Assembly: GCF_016864375.1 (NCBI RefSeq)
Contig: NZ_CP069355.1
Coordinates: forward strand, 1,240,001-1,304,000
Source: Microvirga sp. VF16
GTDB taxonomy: Bacteria; Pseudomonadota; Alphaproteobacteria; Rhizobiales; Beijerinckiaceae
DNA: 64,000 nucleotides
Direction of reading: 5' to 3'
The translations under genes were made by a program, and so were the position numbers. Of this stretch, positions 51,377 to 60,945 are shown piece after piece. The notes under the pieces were generated by a model. That model made no database searches. It was not told the origin of the DNA and saw only the letters and a program-made list of their open reading frames with translations. Position 1 is the stretch's first letter, and every line of letters begins with the position of its first letter.

Positions 51377-52132
51377 ATGCCTAGTTCCGGCAATCTAACG
51401 GACTTGTCTGGCCAAACCGCCATCGTCACCGGCGGCGCACGAGGCTTAGGTCTTGGGATCGCTCAGAGGCTTGCACGAGCTGGCTGCCGTGTGGCGCTGT
51501 GGGATGTGAATTTCGACGGCTTTGAGGAGACTAAGGCCGGCTTCTCGCCAACTCTCAAGCAGACCGTCGATGTCTCCGACGCCGTTGCAGTTGCCAGCGC
51601 CTTTGCTGACGTCATCACTGAGACGGGTCAGGTTGACATCCTTGTCAACAATGCCGGCATCAACGGGCCAATCCGTTCTACCTGGGATTACCCGTTAGAC
51701 GCGTGGCAGAAGGTCCTGGCGATCGATCTGAACGGCGTCTTTCATGGTTGCCGTGTTGCGGCCCCGCACATGCGCGACCGGGGCTATGGCAGGATCATCA
51801 ATGTTGCCTCCATTGCCGGTAAAGAAGGCAATCCGGGTGGCAGCGCTTATGCAGCGGCAAAAGGTGGAGTCATTGCCTTCAGCAAGTCGCTTGCAAAGGA
51901 ACTTGCCACATCTGGTGTCATGGTGAATTGCATCGCGCCGACCATGGCAGAGACTGAGCTGTTGAAAGAAATGACTCCGGAATTCGTCTCGACCATCAAG
52001 GCCAAGATCCCGATGGGCCGCATTGTTCGAGTCGACGAGGTGGCAGAAATGGTTGCCTGGATCGCAAGCCCAGCCTGCAGTTTCACGACCGGCTTTACGT
52101 TCGATCTGACAGGGGGTCGCGCGACCTACTGA
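51377..52132 (+). CDS. Short-chain dehydrogenase/reductase
   Basis: 251 residues from ATG 51377; GTG 51338 is an alternative start. Cofactor motif TGGARGLGLGIA, acidic residue in WDVNFDG (favouring NAD), DILVNNAG, and the catalytic Ser and YAAAK (IINVASIAG, SAYAAAKGG) are intact. It is the first gene of the LacI-controlled operon. Such enzymes oxidise secondary alcohols to ketones; here a ring hydroxyl of an alicyclic acid is a reasonable guess given the protocatechuate genes downstream. Confidence 0.88.
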   Translation: MPSSGNLTDLSGQTAIVTGGARGLGLGIAQRLARAGCRVALWDVNFDGFEETKAGFSPTLKQTVDVSDAVAVASAFADVITETGQVDILVNNAGINGPIRSTWDYPLDAWQKVLAIDLNGVFHGCRVAAPHMRDRGYGRIINVASIAGKEGNPGGSAYAAAKGGVIAFSKSLAKELATSGVMVNCIAPTMAETELLKEMTPEFVSTIKAKIPMGRIVRVDEVAEMVAWIASPACSFTTGFTFDLTGGRATY

Positions 52133-52212
52133 GAACGAGGCGCCAGAGCGGCGCAAGAAATGCGCCCGGCAAAAACAAGGTCGAAAAGACCCTAAAGACG
52201 ATGGGAGGAATG

Positions 52213-53943
52213 ATGGCAACTAACGCAACCGTTCAGACTGGTTCACCTCCGCGCAGTGCGCCAAAGCTGCTCGAGAGGCTGAGATCCCGGTCTGTCAAGC
52301 AGGCGGGTTGGTTGACGATTGCCTGCATCGTCTTGGCAATCTTCTCATTAATGCCCCTTGTTGCTCTTATCCTCCGGGGCTTCGTTGAGACCGAGGGCGG
52401 GAAACTCGTCCTCACTTTTGACGCCATCAGAACCGTGATGGGTCAATCCGGGTACTGGCTCGCGGCATGGAATACGGTTGTCATCTCAATCGGATCCATG
52501 GTGCTGGCGGCTGTCATCGGCGTGGTTCTGGCCTGGTGTCTGGTTCGCACAAACGTGCCGTTCGCACGGACTCTCGAACAGCTCGCCACCATGCCGATCT
52601 TCATCCCGCCCTTTGTCGGCGCGTTTGCCTGGGTGCTGATCGGTGCCCCGCGCATTGGTCTGTTCAACCTGCCCGCAAGCGGCCTCGGACTCGCCGAACC
52701 GCTCGATATCTATACCTATACGGGCATCATTTGGACCACGGGGATCTACATAGCGCCCTACGTCATGATGATCGTGGCGGCTGCGCTGCGCAACATGGAT
52801 CCAAGCCTTGAAGAGGCCGCGCAGGTTTCGGGTCTCAGCCGCACGAGGACAATGCTGCAGATCACCCTGCCTGTCGTCGCCCCCTCAATCCTGTCTGGCG
52901 CCGTGCTCGCGTTCGTCATCAGTATCGGCCTGTTCGGTACGCCGGTCTTGCTGGGCATGACGAAGGAAATCTACCTCCTGACCTCTCGTATCTATCTGGA
53001 GCTCCAGCAATTCCCGCCGAGCTTTGGAATCGTTGCGGTGCTCGCGATCTACCTCATGATCCTATCGGTCATCGCTAACCTTCTCCAAAGCTTGGCTTTG
53101 CGCGGACGCTCCTTCGTCACGGTGACTGGAAAAGGGTTTCGCCCGCGGATTATTCACCTGGCGGCCGGGCGGTACGTCGTAGCGGGCATCATCTGGCTCT
53201 ACCTGCTCCTGACCGTGATCGGCCCAATCATCATCATCATCGCAGCTGCGCTCTCGACCTATACGTGGTCCGGCAAATGGACCTGGGCGAATATCACTTT
53301 CCTCTGGCAGTCGGACGACGTGAGCGCGACCCTCGTCAACAGTCTGCTCATTACCCTTATCGCTGCGACTGCAGCGACAGTGCTTGGACTTGCCGTCTCC
53401 TGGATTTCGACACGCACCCGCATGCGCGGACGCCATCTGCTTGAGCACGTCGTATTGCTGCCGATGTCGGTACCAAGCCTCGCTTTTGCTCTTGGCGTCA
53501 GCTTCTTCTGGCTATGGATGCCATGGACAGTCTACGGGACCATCTGGATCATTATCTTCGGCCTGATCGGACGCTATGTCAGCTATTCTGTCCGGACGAT
53601 CACGTCCAGCTTGGTTCAAATTCACCCGGAACTCGAAGAAAGCGCCCGCATCTCCGGCTTCGGCTGGGGCAGCACCATGCTCCGTGTGACCTTGCCGCTG
53701 GTGTTCCCTGCGATCGTTTCGAGCTGGGTCATGGTCTACTCGATCTTTATCTCCGAGTTATCCATGGTCCTGCCGCTCTACACAGCAAGCACCAGGACCC
53801 TCTCGATCCTGAGCTTCGATACCTGGGCTGTGGGCGAGTTTTCCCAAGTGGCCGCTCTTTCCTTCCTTCAGCTCGTGCTGGGGGCAGGCGTCATGTGGGT
53901 TGTCACGCTGATGACGAAGCAGCGGCAAGCCGCGGCAATTTGA
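52213..53943 (+). CDS. ABC transporter permease, fused double type (FbpB/AfuB family)
   Basis: 576 residues from ATG 52213, with GGGAGG 4 bp upstream. Two permease halves of six helices each; the EAA loops are LEEAAQVSGLSRTRTMLQITLPVV (about 196) and LEESARISGFGWGSTMLRVTLPLV (about 475). The family is named for ferric iron import, but it also includes importers of organic acids, phosphonates and thiamine. The catabolic context argues against iron. Confidence 0.88.
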   Translation: MATNATVQTGSPPRSAPKLLERLRSRSVKQAGWLTIACIVLAIFSLMPLVALILRGFVETEGGKLVLTFDAIRTVMGQSGYWLAAWNTVVISIGSMVLAAVIGVVLAWCLVRTNVPFARTLEQLATMPIFIPPFVGAFAWVLIGAPRIGLFNLPASGLGLAEPLDIYTYTGIIWTTGIYIAPYVMMIVAAALRNMDPSLEEAAQVSGLSRTRTMLQITLPVVAPSILSGAVLAFVISIGLFGTPVLLGMTKEIYLLTSRIYLELQQFPPSFGIVAVLAIYLMILSVIANLLQSLALRGRSFVTVTGKGFRPRIIHLAAGRYVVAGIIWLYLLLTVIGPIIIIIAAALSTYTWSGKWTWANITFLWQSDDVSATLVNSLLITLIAATAATVLGLAVSWISTRTRMRGRHLLEHVVLLPMSVPSLAFALGVSFFWLWMPWTVYGTIWIIIFGLIGRYVSYSVRTITSSLVQIHPELEESARISGFGWGSTMLRVTLPLVFPAIVSSWVMVYSIFISELSMVLPLYTASTRTLSILSFDTWAVGEFSQVAALSFLQLVLGAGVMWVVTLMTKQRQAAAI

Positions 53944-53967
53944 AGTTAGGAAGCCGGGGAGGCAAAA

Positions 53968-55041
53968 ATGAGCGTCCGAGTGGAAGGACTGACTAAAACC
54001 TTTGGTCCGCTGCGCGCAATCGACGATCTGAGCGTGACGTTTCAATCGGGAAAGATCTCCGTGCTGCTCGGAGCCAGCGGTTGCGGTAAGACAACGACGT
54101 TGCGCTGCATCGCCGGATTGGAACATCCCGATAAAGGCGAAATCCTCATCGACGATGAAGCTGTCTACGCTTCGGAGCGCGGCATCGATCAGCCGCCGGA
54201 AAAGCGGCGGCTTGGGATGGTGTTCCAGTCTTACGCCATCTGGCCGCATCTGACGGTTGAAGGCAACGTCGCGATGCCTTTGAAGGCCCAAAAAGTCCCG
54301 CGTGATGAGATCGCGCGACGGGTCAAGGAGACGCTCGGTATCGTTGGCCTGTTGGCTCATGCCGAAAAGAGCGCCATGAAACTGTCCGGCGGGCAGCAAC
54401 AGCGCGTGTCGATCGCCCGCTGTCTTGTGGGAAACCCGCGGCTGATCCTGATGGACGAGCCGCTCAGTAATCTGGATGCGAAACTTCGTGTCGAAATGCG
54501 TCAGGAAATTCGACATCTGCAAGAGCGAATTGGTGCGACCATTCTGTTCGTGACCCATGACCAAGAAGAGGCCATGTCGCTGGGCGACGAGATCTTCCTC
54601 TTTGACAAGGGCAGGGTTGTTCAGAAAGGGCCACCCGAGGATCTCTACTTCCGTCCCGTGGTCCGTTACGTCGCGGAATTTTTAGGCAAGGCGAACCTGT
54701 TCAAGGTTTCGGTGAACCCAGACAAGGAAGGGGTGGCTATTGCCGCACTGCCCTCCGGCGAGGTGATCGCGAAAGGCAATATTCTTGGCCCCAACACCTC
54801 ACGCGAAGCGCTCTGCATGGTGCGTCCTGAGTCCTGGAATGTGAGGGGAAGTGATCAGCCTGGTCTGCCCGCCGAAGTTAGCGAAGTGATGTTTGTCGGC
54901 GACCGGCGCGAGTTGCGGGTCGCGACGCCGATCGGCCCTCAGACGGTTGTCACATACGGTTACGAGCGCTTCCGGATCGGTGACCGGCTATCCCTGACCG
55001 TGGCCGCCGACCAGGCGCATCTCTTTCAAGGCGAGGCCTGA
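53968..55041 (+). CDS. ABC transporter ATP-binding protein (FbpC/PotA type)
   Basis: 357 residues. Walker A GASGCGKTT, Q-loop MVFQSYAIWPHLTV, signature LSGGQQQR, Walker B ILMDEPLSNLD and H-loop VTHDQEEAM are intact; a TOBE-type domain follows from about 265 (VRPESW). It lies 24 bp after the permease gene and energises it. A hairpin follows its stop codon. Confidence 0.92.
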   Translation: MSVRVEGLTKTFGPLRAIDDLSVTFQSGKISVLLGASGCGKTTTLRCIAGLEHPDKGEILIDDEAVYASERGIDQPPEKRRLGMVFQSYAIWPHLTVEGNVAMPLKAQKVPRDEIARRVKETLGIVGLLAHAEKSAMKLSGGQQQRVSIARCLVGNPRLILMDEPLSNLDAKLRVEMRQEIRHLQERIGATILFVTHDQEEAMSLGDEIFLFDKGRVVQKGPPEDLYFRPVVRYVAEFLGKANLFKVSVNPDKEGVAIAALPSGEVIAKGNILGPNTSREALCMVRPESWNVRGSDQPGLPAEVSEVMFVGDRRELRVATPIGPQTVVTYGYERFRIGDRLSLTVAADQAHLFQGEA

Positions 55042-55048
55042 GACGTTT

Positions 55049-55075
55049 GTGCTCCGTTCCACCCGCCCGGAGCAC
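55049..55075 (+). promoter_or_regulatory. Intercistronic hairpin before the binding-protein gene
   Basis: GTGCTCCG (55049-55056) pairs with CGGAGCAC (55068-55075) across 11 nt, between the ATPase and binding-protein genes. No U-tract. It may partly terminate or protect the 5' end of the abundant binding-protein message. Confidence 0.6.
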
Positions 55076-55132
55076 TCAAAGGGAAAGCATGTGCGGGAAG
55101 AGTCTCAGCAAGACGAATAGGGAGGTCACACC

Positions 55133-56203
55133 ATGAAGTTCACCAAGACGCGTCGCAGCGTGCTGCGTGGAGCTGCCATCATCTGCACCATGGCTCTTTG
55201 GGCCACTGTTCCGGCAATTCAGCCCGCCATCGCTGCCGATGCTGCATTAGTCGCTGCCGCCGAGAAGGAAGGACAGGTGGTCCTTTACGGAGATCCCTTC
55301 ACTGTGCCGCTCCTGGTGAAGGCGTTCAGCGCCAAGTACCCGAAGATCAAGGTAACATCGGCCACCGGCGACGGCTGGCAGATGTATAATCGCTTTGTCG
55401 CGGAGAATACTGCGGGCCGGCCGATCATGGATATCATGTATCAGGCTGAGGACACCGTCATCACGGCCAGGACATCCGGATATCTGGCTGATTTCACCAG
55501 TAGCGAAGCCGGTAACCTGAACAAGCTTGGCCAAGTGCCAGGTGGTGGCTACGCCCGTGGCAACGGTAATCTGATCTTGTTTGCTTATAATCACGAAGCG
55601 ATGGCCAACAAGCCACTTCCCAGGGACTGGACGGACTACATCAATCCTCCCAGGGAATGGGATGGCCTCGGCGCGATGTCGAACCCAGGCTCGTCCTCGG
55701 CAACATTCGCAACAGTGGCAGCCCTCTACCAGAACTACGGTGCCGATAAGGGCGGCGCCATCCTGAAGGGCTTCCGGAGTGCCAAGGGTGAATTGAACCC
55801 ATCCATGGGCGTCATGGCAACGAAGCTGCAGACGGGCGAACGTCCGCTCGACTTCTTCAATATCACGAATGCGGTGTCGGGTATCATCAACAAGGGCGCC
55901 CCGGTGACCATGGCCGTCCCGGCGTCTGGTGGCGTCGCCCAGTTCAATGCCATCGGCATCAGCAAGAACGCCCCCCATCCGAACGCGGCCCGTCTTTTGG
56001 CAGACTTCGCGTTGAGCGCCGACATGCAGACGATCTTCTCGGAGGCTGGGGTTTATCCGGTGCGCACTGGCATTGCCTCGCCCAAAGGATTGCCGGTGCT
56101 CACCGAGGTCAAACTGATGGAGTTGGACCTGGAAAAGGCACTCAAGGACCGTGAGACTATCCTGAATTGGTGGTCATCCAGCACCGGCTTCAACTACCGC
56201 TGA
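55133..56203 (+). CDS. ABC transporter substrate-binding protein (FbpA/AfuA-like)
   Basis: 356 residues with a long signal peptide (AAIICTMALWATVPAIQPAIAA). The mature part has the family pattern: AAAEKEGQVVLYGDP, KAFSAKYPKIKV, IMDIMYQAED, GPSSATF-like region and SGIINKGAPVTMAVPASGGVAQFNAIGISKNAPHPNAARLLADF split over the hinge. The tyrosine pair that holds ferric iron in FbpA is not evident, which fits an organic ligand. GGGAGG precedes the start. Confidence 0.88.
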   Translation: MKFTKTRRSVLRGAAIICTMALWATVPAIQPAIAADAALVAAAEKEGQVVLYGDPFTVPLLVKAFSAKYPKIKVTSATGDGWQMYNRFVAENTAGRPIMDIMYQAEDTVITARTSGYLADFTSSEAGNLNKLGQVPGGGYARGNGNLILFAYNHEAMANKPLPRDWTDYINPPREWDGLGAMSNPGSSSATFATVAALYQNYGADKGGAILKGFRSAKGELNPSMGVMATKLQTGERPLDFFNITNAVSGIINKGAPVTMAVPASGGVAQFNAIGISKNAPHPNAARLLADFALSADMQTIFSEAGVYPVRTGIASPKGLPVLTEVKLMELDLEKALKDRETILNWWSSSTGFNYR

Positions 56204-56258
56204 AGATTTTTCTGCGAATTTGGCGGCAACCGGGATCCCGACACAGAAAGTCCATGCA

Positions 56259-57110
56259 ATGAACAGAGCGATCAATCTACGTCAGGTCTCGGTTGCCAAC
56301 CTCACGATCGGGAGAGTCGATCCGGTAGAGTTCATCGAAAGGGCCGCCGCTGCCGGATTCGGCGCAGTTGGCCTTCTCGTGATGAGCGCAACATCCCAGT
56401 CGCTTCAGCATGAGATCGTCGGACGCCCCGAGGTCATGCGCGCTGTGAAATCCGCGTTGGCCGCCAGCGGTATGCGCGTCTTCGATATTGAGGCCTTCAT
56501 TCTGTCACCCCAGACTGATCTTGAGCGCATGCGGCCGGCGTTGGCGGCCGGCGCGGAACTGGGCGCCACCCATATCTCGTCAATCGGCACCGAGTTCCTG
56601 GGCGACAGCCAGTTTCTGGAACCGGCGCAACGGGTCGATCTCTTCGGCCACCTCTGCGATGAGGCAGCACAGTTCGGCCTTCATGTTGGCGTCGAGTTTA
56701 TGCTCTATCGTGATATCCGCACCTGGAACGAGGCCTTGTCTTTAATCGAGGCCACCAGTCGACCGAATGCGGGCCTGATCCTCGATTTGCTCCACATCCT
56801 CCGGGCCCGGACGACCCCTGCCGATCTTGCGACGATCCCAGCGCACCGGGTCGCTTATGCCCAGCTATGCGACGCCGCCGACCGATCACCAGCTCTGGAG
56901 GAACTGCCTGCAGAGGCACGCACGGACCGTCTTCACCTCGGCGACGGCGTAGTGCCCCTCAACGAAATTATCGATCTTTTGCCAGACGGCACGCCGCTTG
57001 TGATCGAAACGCCAGTGGCAGCGGAGGCTGCCTGGCCGATCGACGAGCGCCTCAAGGCAGCGGCTGAAAACGCGAAGGCATTCTTCAACCAGCAGCTGAC
57101 GCGGGCGTGA
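56259..57110 (+). CDS. Sugar phosphate isomerase/epimerase-type TIM barrel (possible 3-dehydroshikimate dehydratase-like)
   Basis: 283 residues from ATG 56259. AP-endonuclease-2-type TIM barrel with metal ligands in the expected order: VGVEFMLYRD, LILDLLHILRA, YAQLCDA and VIETPVA. The family includes sugar epimerases, myo-inosose dehydratases and the 3-dehydroshikimate dehydratases that make protocatechuate. The pca genes downstream make the last attractive, but no specific signature can be claimed. It lies 55 bp after the binding-protein gene and 4 bp before the flavoprotein gene. Confidence 0.75.
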   Translation: MNRAINLRQVSVANLTIGRVDPVEFIERAAAAGFGAVGLLVMSATSQSLQHEIVGRPEVMRAVKSALAASGMRVFDIEAFILSPQTDLERMRPALAAGAELGATHISSIGTEFLGDSQFLEPAQRVDLFGHLCDEAAQFGLHVGVEFMLYRDIRTWNEALSLIEATSRPNAGLILDLLHILRARTTPADLATIPAHRVAYAQLCDAADRSPALEELPAEARTDRLHLGDGVVPLNEIIDLLPDGTPLVIETPVAAEAAWPIDERLKAAAENAKAFFNQQLTRA

Positions 57111-57114
57111 CAGC

Positions 57115-58800
57115 ATGAGCATGCAGACGTGCGATGTTCTGGTGATCGGGTCTGGCGCAGGCGGCCTCTCAGCCGCGGTCACAGCAGCCTGGCATGGGTT
57201 GAGGGTTGTGGTTGCCGAGAAGGAGGCGGTGTTCGGCGGCACGACGGCGTGGTCGGGCGGTTGGATCTGGGCGCCGCTGAATCCCCTGGCGAAGCGTAGT
57301 GGTATTGTCGAGGACATTGACGCACCCAGAACCTATCTCAGGCATGTCCTCGGAAACAATTTCGACGAGGTACGTGTCAATGCGTTTCTTGAAGCTGCCC
57401 CCCAGATGGTTGCCTTCTTCGAAGAGAAGACCGCGCTGCAGTTCCAAGACGGCAACAGGATCTGCGACACGTATGGAGCGGTTCCAGGCGCGGGGACCGG
57501 GGGGAGGTCCGTCATCGCAGCCCCGTATAACGCGCGTGGTTTGGGCGACCTCGTCAATCGCCTTCGTCACCCACTGCGCGAGACCACCTTCTTGGGCATG
57601 ACGATCCAGGCAGGGGCGGACTTGGCGGCCTTCATGAATGTGACGAGATCGCCCCGCGCCTTGGCGTACGTCGCGCGGCGCTTTGGCCGTCATGTATTCG
57701 ACCTTGCCGTCTACCGCCGAGGAATGCAGCTTCGCAATGGGTTAGCCCTTGTTGGGCGCTTGCTGCGCTCGGCCGCTGATCTGGGGGTAGACCTACGGGA
57801 GTCCTCACCGGCGATACGGCTGATCTATGAGAACGGCTCGGTGCGCGGAGCAGTTCTACGGACCCAGCAAGGTGAGGTGGAGGTCAGGGCAAGCCGGGGG
57901 GTTGTCCTTGCCGCCGGCGGATTTCCGCATGATAGCGCGCGTCGCCAGGAACTGTTTCCAGCCAATGACCAGCACTGGGCGCTGGCGGTTCCGTCCGCAA
58001 CTGGCGATGGTCTGCGCTTGGGAGAGTCGGTGGGTGGGATTGTTGACACGACGCTCGCGGCTCCGGGCGCATGGTGTCCGGTTTCGCTCGTACCGTTCCC
58101 CGACGGGACGATCGGACGCTTCCCTCACATCATCGAGCGCGGCAAGCCAGGGATCATCGGCGTCCTCGCGAACGGGAGGCGCTTCTGCAACGAGGGCAAT
58201 GGCTACCACGATTACGTGTCCGCCATGCTGGCCGCTGTACCGAAGGGCGAGGAAGTCGCTTCCTGGCTGATCTGCACGCGTGCCTTTCAGCGTCGGTACG
58301 GGCTGGGAATCGCCCGGCCAGCACCTCTGTCTGTCGAACCCTTCATTAAGTCCGGCTACATCAAGGTCGGTCAGACGATCGCCGAACTTGCCCTGAATTG
58401 CGGAGTTGATCCCGACGGCCTGGAGCGAACGTTGGCCGAGTACAACCAACATGCGCGAGAAGGCTCAGATCCCGAGTTCGGCCGAGGCTCGACGCCCTAT
58501 AACCGGCTCCAAGGGGATGCGGCCCATAAGCCAAATCCGTGTGTTGCTCCCATAGAGCGCGGACCGTTTTATGCCGTCAAGGTTGTGCCAGGCAGCTTTG
58601 GGACATTCGCAGGGCTCAAGACGGACAACCACGCCCGCGTCCTGAACGCGACCAGTCAACCGATTCCTGGCCTCTACGCTGCTGGCACTGATATGGCGAA
58701 TGTGATGGGCGGCCACTACCCCGCAGGGGGCATCAACCTTGGTCCTGCGATGACGTTTGGCTTCATCGCTGGACAACATCTTACTAGCCACCCGACCTGA
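57115..58800 (+). CDS. FAD-dependent oxidoreductase (3-ketosteroid Delta1-dehydrogenase/fumarate reductase family)
   Basis: 561 residues. FAD motif DVLVIGSGAGGLSAAV, then EKEAVFGGTTAWSGGWIWAP (the family's GG-T--S-G block), RGVVLAAGGFPHD, and C-terminal YAAGTDMANVMGGHYPAGGINLGPAMTFG. These enzymes introduce or remove carbon-carbon double bonds next to a ketone. In this operon it could desaturate an alicyclic ketone on the way to an aromatic ring. The 3-ketosteroid substrate itself is unlikely, as no steroid genes are around. Confidence 0.87.
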   Translation: MSMQTCDVLVIGSGAGGLSAAVTAAWHGLRVVVAEKEAVFGGTTAWSGGWIWAPLNPLAKRSGIVEDIDAPRTYLRHVLGNNFDEVRVNAFLEAAPQMVAFFEEKTALQFQDGNRICDTYGAVPGAGTGGRSVIAAPYNARGLGDLVNRLRHPLRETTFLGMTIQAGADLAAFMNVTRSPRALAYVARRFGRHVFDLAVYRRGMQLRNGLALVGRLLRSAADLGVDLRESSPAIRLIYENGSVRGAVLRTQQGEVEVRASRGVVLAAGGFPHDSARRQELFPANDQHWALAVPSATGDGLRLGESVGGIVDTTLAAPGAWCPVSLVPFPDGTIGRFPHIIERGKPGIIGVLANGRRFCNEGNGYHDYVSAMLAAVPKGEEVASWLICTRAFQRRYGLGIARPAPLSVEPFIKSGYIKVGQTIAELALNCGVDPDGLERTLAEYNQHAREGSDPEFGRGSTPYNRLQGDAAHKPNPCVAPIERGPFYAVKVVPGSFGTFAGLKTDNHARVLNATSQPIPGLYAAGTDMANVMGGHYPAGGINLGPAMTFGFIAGQHLTSHPT

Positions 58801-58881
58801 GGACCGGCTTTCGATGTCCAAACTTCCTGAGGTTTGATGAACGCCTGCGAGGCACTGCGAAACAAACGCAAGGAGAAGGCG

Positions 58882-59433
58882 ATGCACGGCAAGGGCTTCT
58901 ACGCCATGCGGAACGGGATGGATCCGTCGCGGTTACCCGAGTTTAACCTCATGCATGCGCGCAATCACATGCTTGATCATGTCCGCTACCTTGGCCCGAA
59001 CGGAATTCTGTCTGTGAGGCGCCATTACGACGGTGTGGGGTCGCTGCCTCCGTTTTTCTCCTTTTGTGACATCAGTAGTCTTGAAATCCTAACCGACGCC
59101 GAGCACCAGGATATGCGGGTGGTTCAATCCCCGTGGTTTGCGACGCTACGGCCGCATTACCGCGATCGCATCCGCCATCATTCTCATGTTCTCGCCCGTA
59201 GCGGAGCAGGGAGGGCGGGTTGCATCGGTACGCTGTTGTTCAAGCTATTTGAGCACGCCGCAACCGATAGAACGGTTGGGCAAGCTCTCGTTAGTGACCT
59301 GCTCAATACCAATGCGATCACCGCAGCACACTTTGGCAGGGCGGATCCGCTGGTCCCGACAGCGGTTGGCGGAGAGCCGCCTCCTCGACGGCCAGAGGAG
59401 GAGCCAGTTGGTACCCTCGTCATGGTGCAGTGA
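58882..59433 (+). CDS. Hypothetical protein, possible EthD/DUF4286-like fold
   Basis: 183 residues from ATG 58882, with AAGGAGAAGG just upstream. Residues about 20-100 (HARNHMLDHVRYLGPNGILSVRRHY, FFSFCDISSLEILT, SPWFATLRPHYRDRIRHHSHV) follow the layout of small dimeric alpha-beta barrel proteins: HL--VR--PGI---RRY, then YL--YE, then SP----L-P----. The remaining 80 residues match nothing I know and the end is Pro/Glu-rich. Conserved position in the catabolic operon suggests a helper or decarboxylase/cyclase-like role. Confidence 0.55.
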   Translation: MHGKGFYAMRNGMDPSRLPEFNLMHARNHMLDHVRYLGPNGILSVRRHYDGVGSLPPFFSFCDISSLEILTDAEHQDMRVVQSPWFATLRPHYRDRIRHHSHVLARSGAGRAGCIGTLLFKLFEHAATDRTVGQALVSDLLNTNAITAAHFGRADPLVPTAVGGEPPPRRPEEEPVGTLVMVQ

Positions 59434-59571
59434 TTGCCCCCATCCGCCTTGCCGCGCAAACGCGCCTGGCGCCTCCTCCGACGATGTGGAGGCTCAGATG
59501 AATCAGGGAGTGCTCCTATGCACAACGAAAATATTCCACGTGAAGTGAAAGAGCCCCGGCAGGAGGGGAGT

Positions 59572-60297
59572 ATGAGCTTGGAAGGCGGATTCTACCACCG
59601 GGACAGGCACTGGCATCCACCAGCTTTCACGCCGCAATACAAGACCTCCATCCTGCGCTCCCCACAATATCCGCTGCTCTCGCTCGACAACACGATCTCG
59701 GAGAGGACGGGGCCGGTGTTCGGCCACGACAAGCTCGGCCCGCTCGATAACGATCTGATCCGCAACTACGCCAAGACCGGAGACCCGATCGGCCAACGCC
59801 TCGTGGTCTATGGCCGCGTGCTGGACGAGAACGCCCGTCCCGTGCCCGGTGCTCTCGTGGAATTCTGGCAGGCCAACGCGGGCGGGCGTTATCGCCACAA
59901 GAAGGAAACCTATCTGGCTCCCCTCGATCCGAACTTCGGTGGCTGCGGACGCGCGATCACGGACCAGGAGGGGCGCTACTGGTTTCGCACCATCAAGCCC
60001 GGCGCCTATCCGTGGCCGAACGGCGTCAACGACTGGCGGCCAGCCCACATCCATTTCTCGGTCTTCGGTCACGCCTTCGCGCAGCGTCTCATCACGCAGA
60101 TGTATTTCGAGGGCGATCCGATGATCTGGCAATGCCCGATCGTCTCGACGATCCCGGACAGGCGCGCCGTCGAGCAGCTGATCGCGGCGCTCGACCGCGA
60201 GAGCACGCTGCCCATGGATGCGCTGGCCTATAAGTTCGACATCGTCCTGCGCGGCCGCCGCTCGACCCTGTTCGAGAACCGCCTTGAGGGGAACTGA
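59572..60297 (+). CDS. pcaH: Protocatechuate 3,4-dioxygenase beta subunit
   Basis: 241 residues from ATG 59572, chosen because GGAGGGGAG lies directly upstream and because PcaH proteins start close to the GFYHRDRHWHPPA block; ATG 59518 would add 18 residues. The non-haem iron ligands are evident: Tyr in GGRYRHK, Tyr in GAYPW, and both His in WRPAHIHF. It opens protocatechuate between the two hydroxyls to 3-carboxy-cis,cis-muconate. Its stop overlaps the pcaG start (TGATG). Confidence 0.95.
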   Translation: MSLEGGFYHRDRHWHPPAFTPQYKTSILRSPQYPLLSLDNTISERTGPVFGHDKLGPLDNDLIRNYAKTGDPIGQRLVVYGRVLDENARPVPGALVEFWQANAGGRYRHKKETYLAPLDPNFGGCGRAITDQEGRYWFRTIKPGAYPWPNGVNDWRPAHIHFSVFGHAFAQRLITQMYFEGDPMIWQCPIVSTIPDRRAVEQLIAALDRESTLPMDALAYKFDIVLRGRRSTLFENRLEGN

Positions 60298-60923
60298 TGG
60301 TTCAGAAACTCGACAGGTTGAAAGAGTCTCCCTCGCAGACGGCGGGACCTTACGTCCATATCGGCGCGACGCCGAACTGGGTCGAGATCACCAGCGTGTG
60401 GAACGAGGATCTCGGTCTCGTTCTCGTGGGACCAGAGACGACAGGAGAGCGCATTGTCGTGAAGGGCCGTGTGTTCGACGGCAGTGGCACACCCCTGAAG
60501 GACGCGCTCATCGAGATCTGGCAGGCGGATGCGGAAGGGCTCTACAACAGCACGCAGGAAAAGCGCGGCCAGGCCGACCCGCATTTCACCGGATGGGGAC
60601 GCCAACCGACGGACGGCACGACGGGCGAATACAGGTTCAAGACGATCAAGCCGGGCCGCGTGCCTTTCAAGGACGACCGCCTCATGGCGCCGCACATCAC
60701 GTTCTGGATCGTCGCGCGCGGCATCAACATCGGCCTTCATACCCGCATGTATTTCTCCGATGAGGAAAAGGCCAACGCGGAATGCCCCGTGCTGGCGCGC
60801 ATCGAACACAAGGTGAGGGTGCCGACCCTCATCGCTTCACGCAGCGAGGAGAACGGCGTGCCTTCCTATACCTTCGACATCCATTTGCAGGGAGGGAAGG
60901 AAACCGTGTTTTTTGATATCTAA
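60297..60923 (+). CDS. pcaG: Protocatechuate 3,4-dioxygenase alpha subunit
   Basis: 208 residues, overlapping pcaH by TGATG. Alpha-subunit features: SPSQTAGPYVHIGATPNW, DALIEIWQADAEGLYN, FTGWGRQPTDGTTGEYRFKTIKPG and the APHITFWIVARGINIGLHTRMYF block, which lacks the iron-binding His pair of the beta subunit. It pairs with PcaH in the dioxygenase. Confidence 0.95.
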   Translation: MVQKLDRLKESPSQTAGPYVHIGATPNWVEITSVWNEDLGLVLVGPETTGERIVVKGRVFDGSGTPLKDALIEIWQADAEGLYNSTQEKRGQADPHFTGWGRQPTDGTTGEYRFKTIKPGRVPFKDDRLMAPHITFWIVARGINIGLHTRMYFSDEEKANAECPVLARIEHKVRVPTLIASRSEENGVPSYTFDIHLQGGKETVFFDI

Positions 60924-60945
60924 CTACTTGTCCAGGACCAATGCC

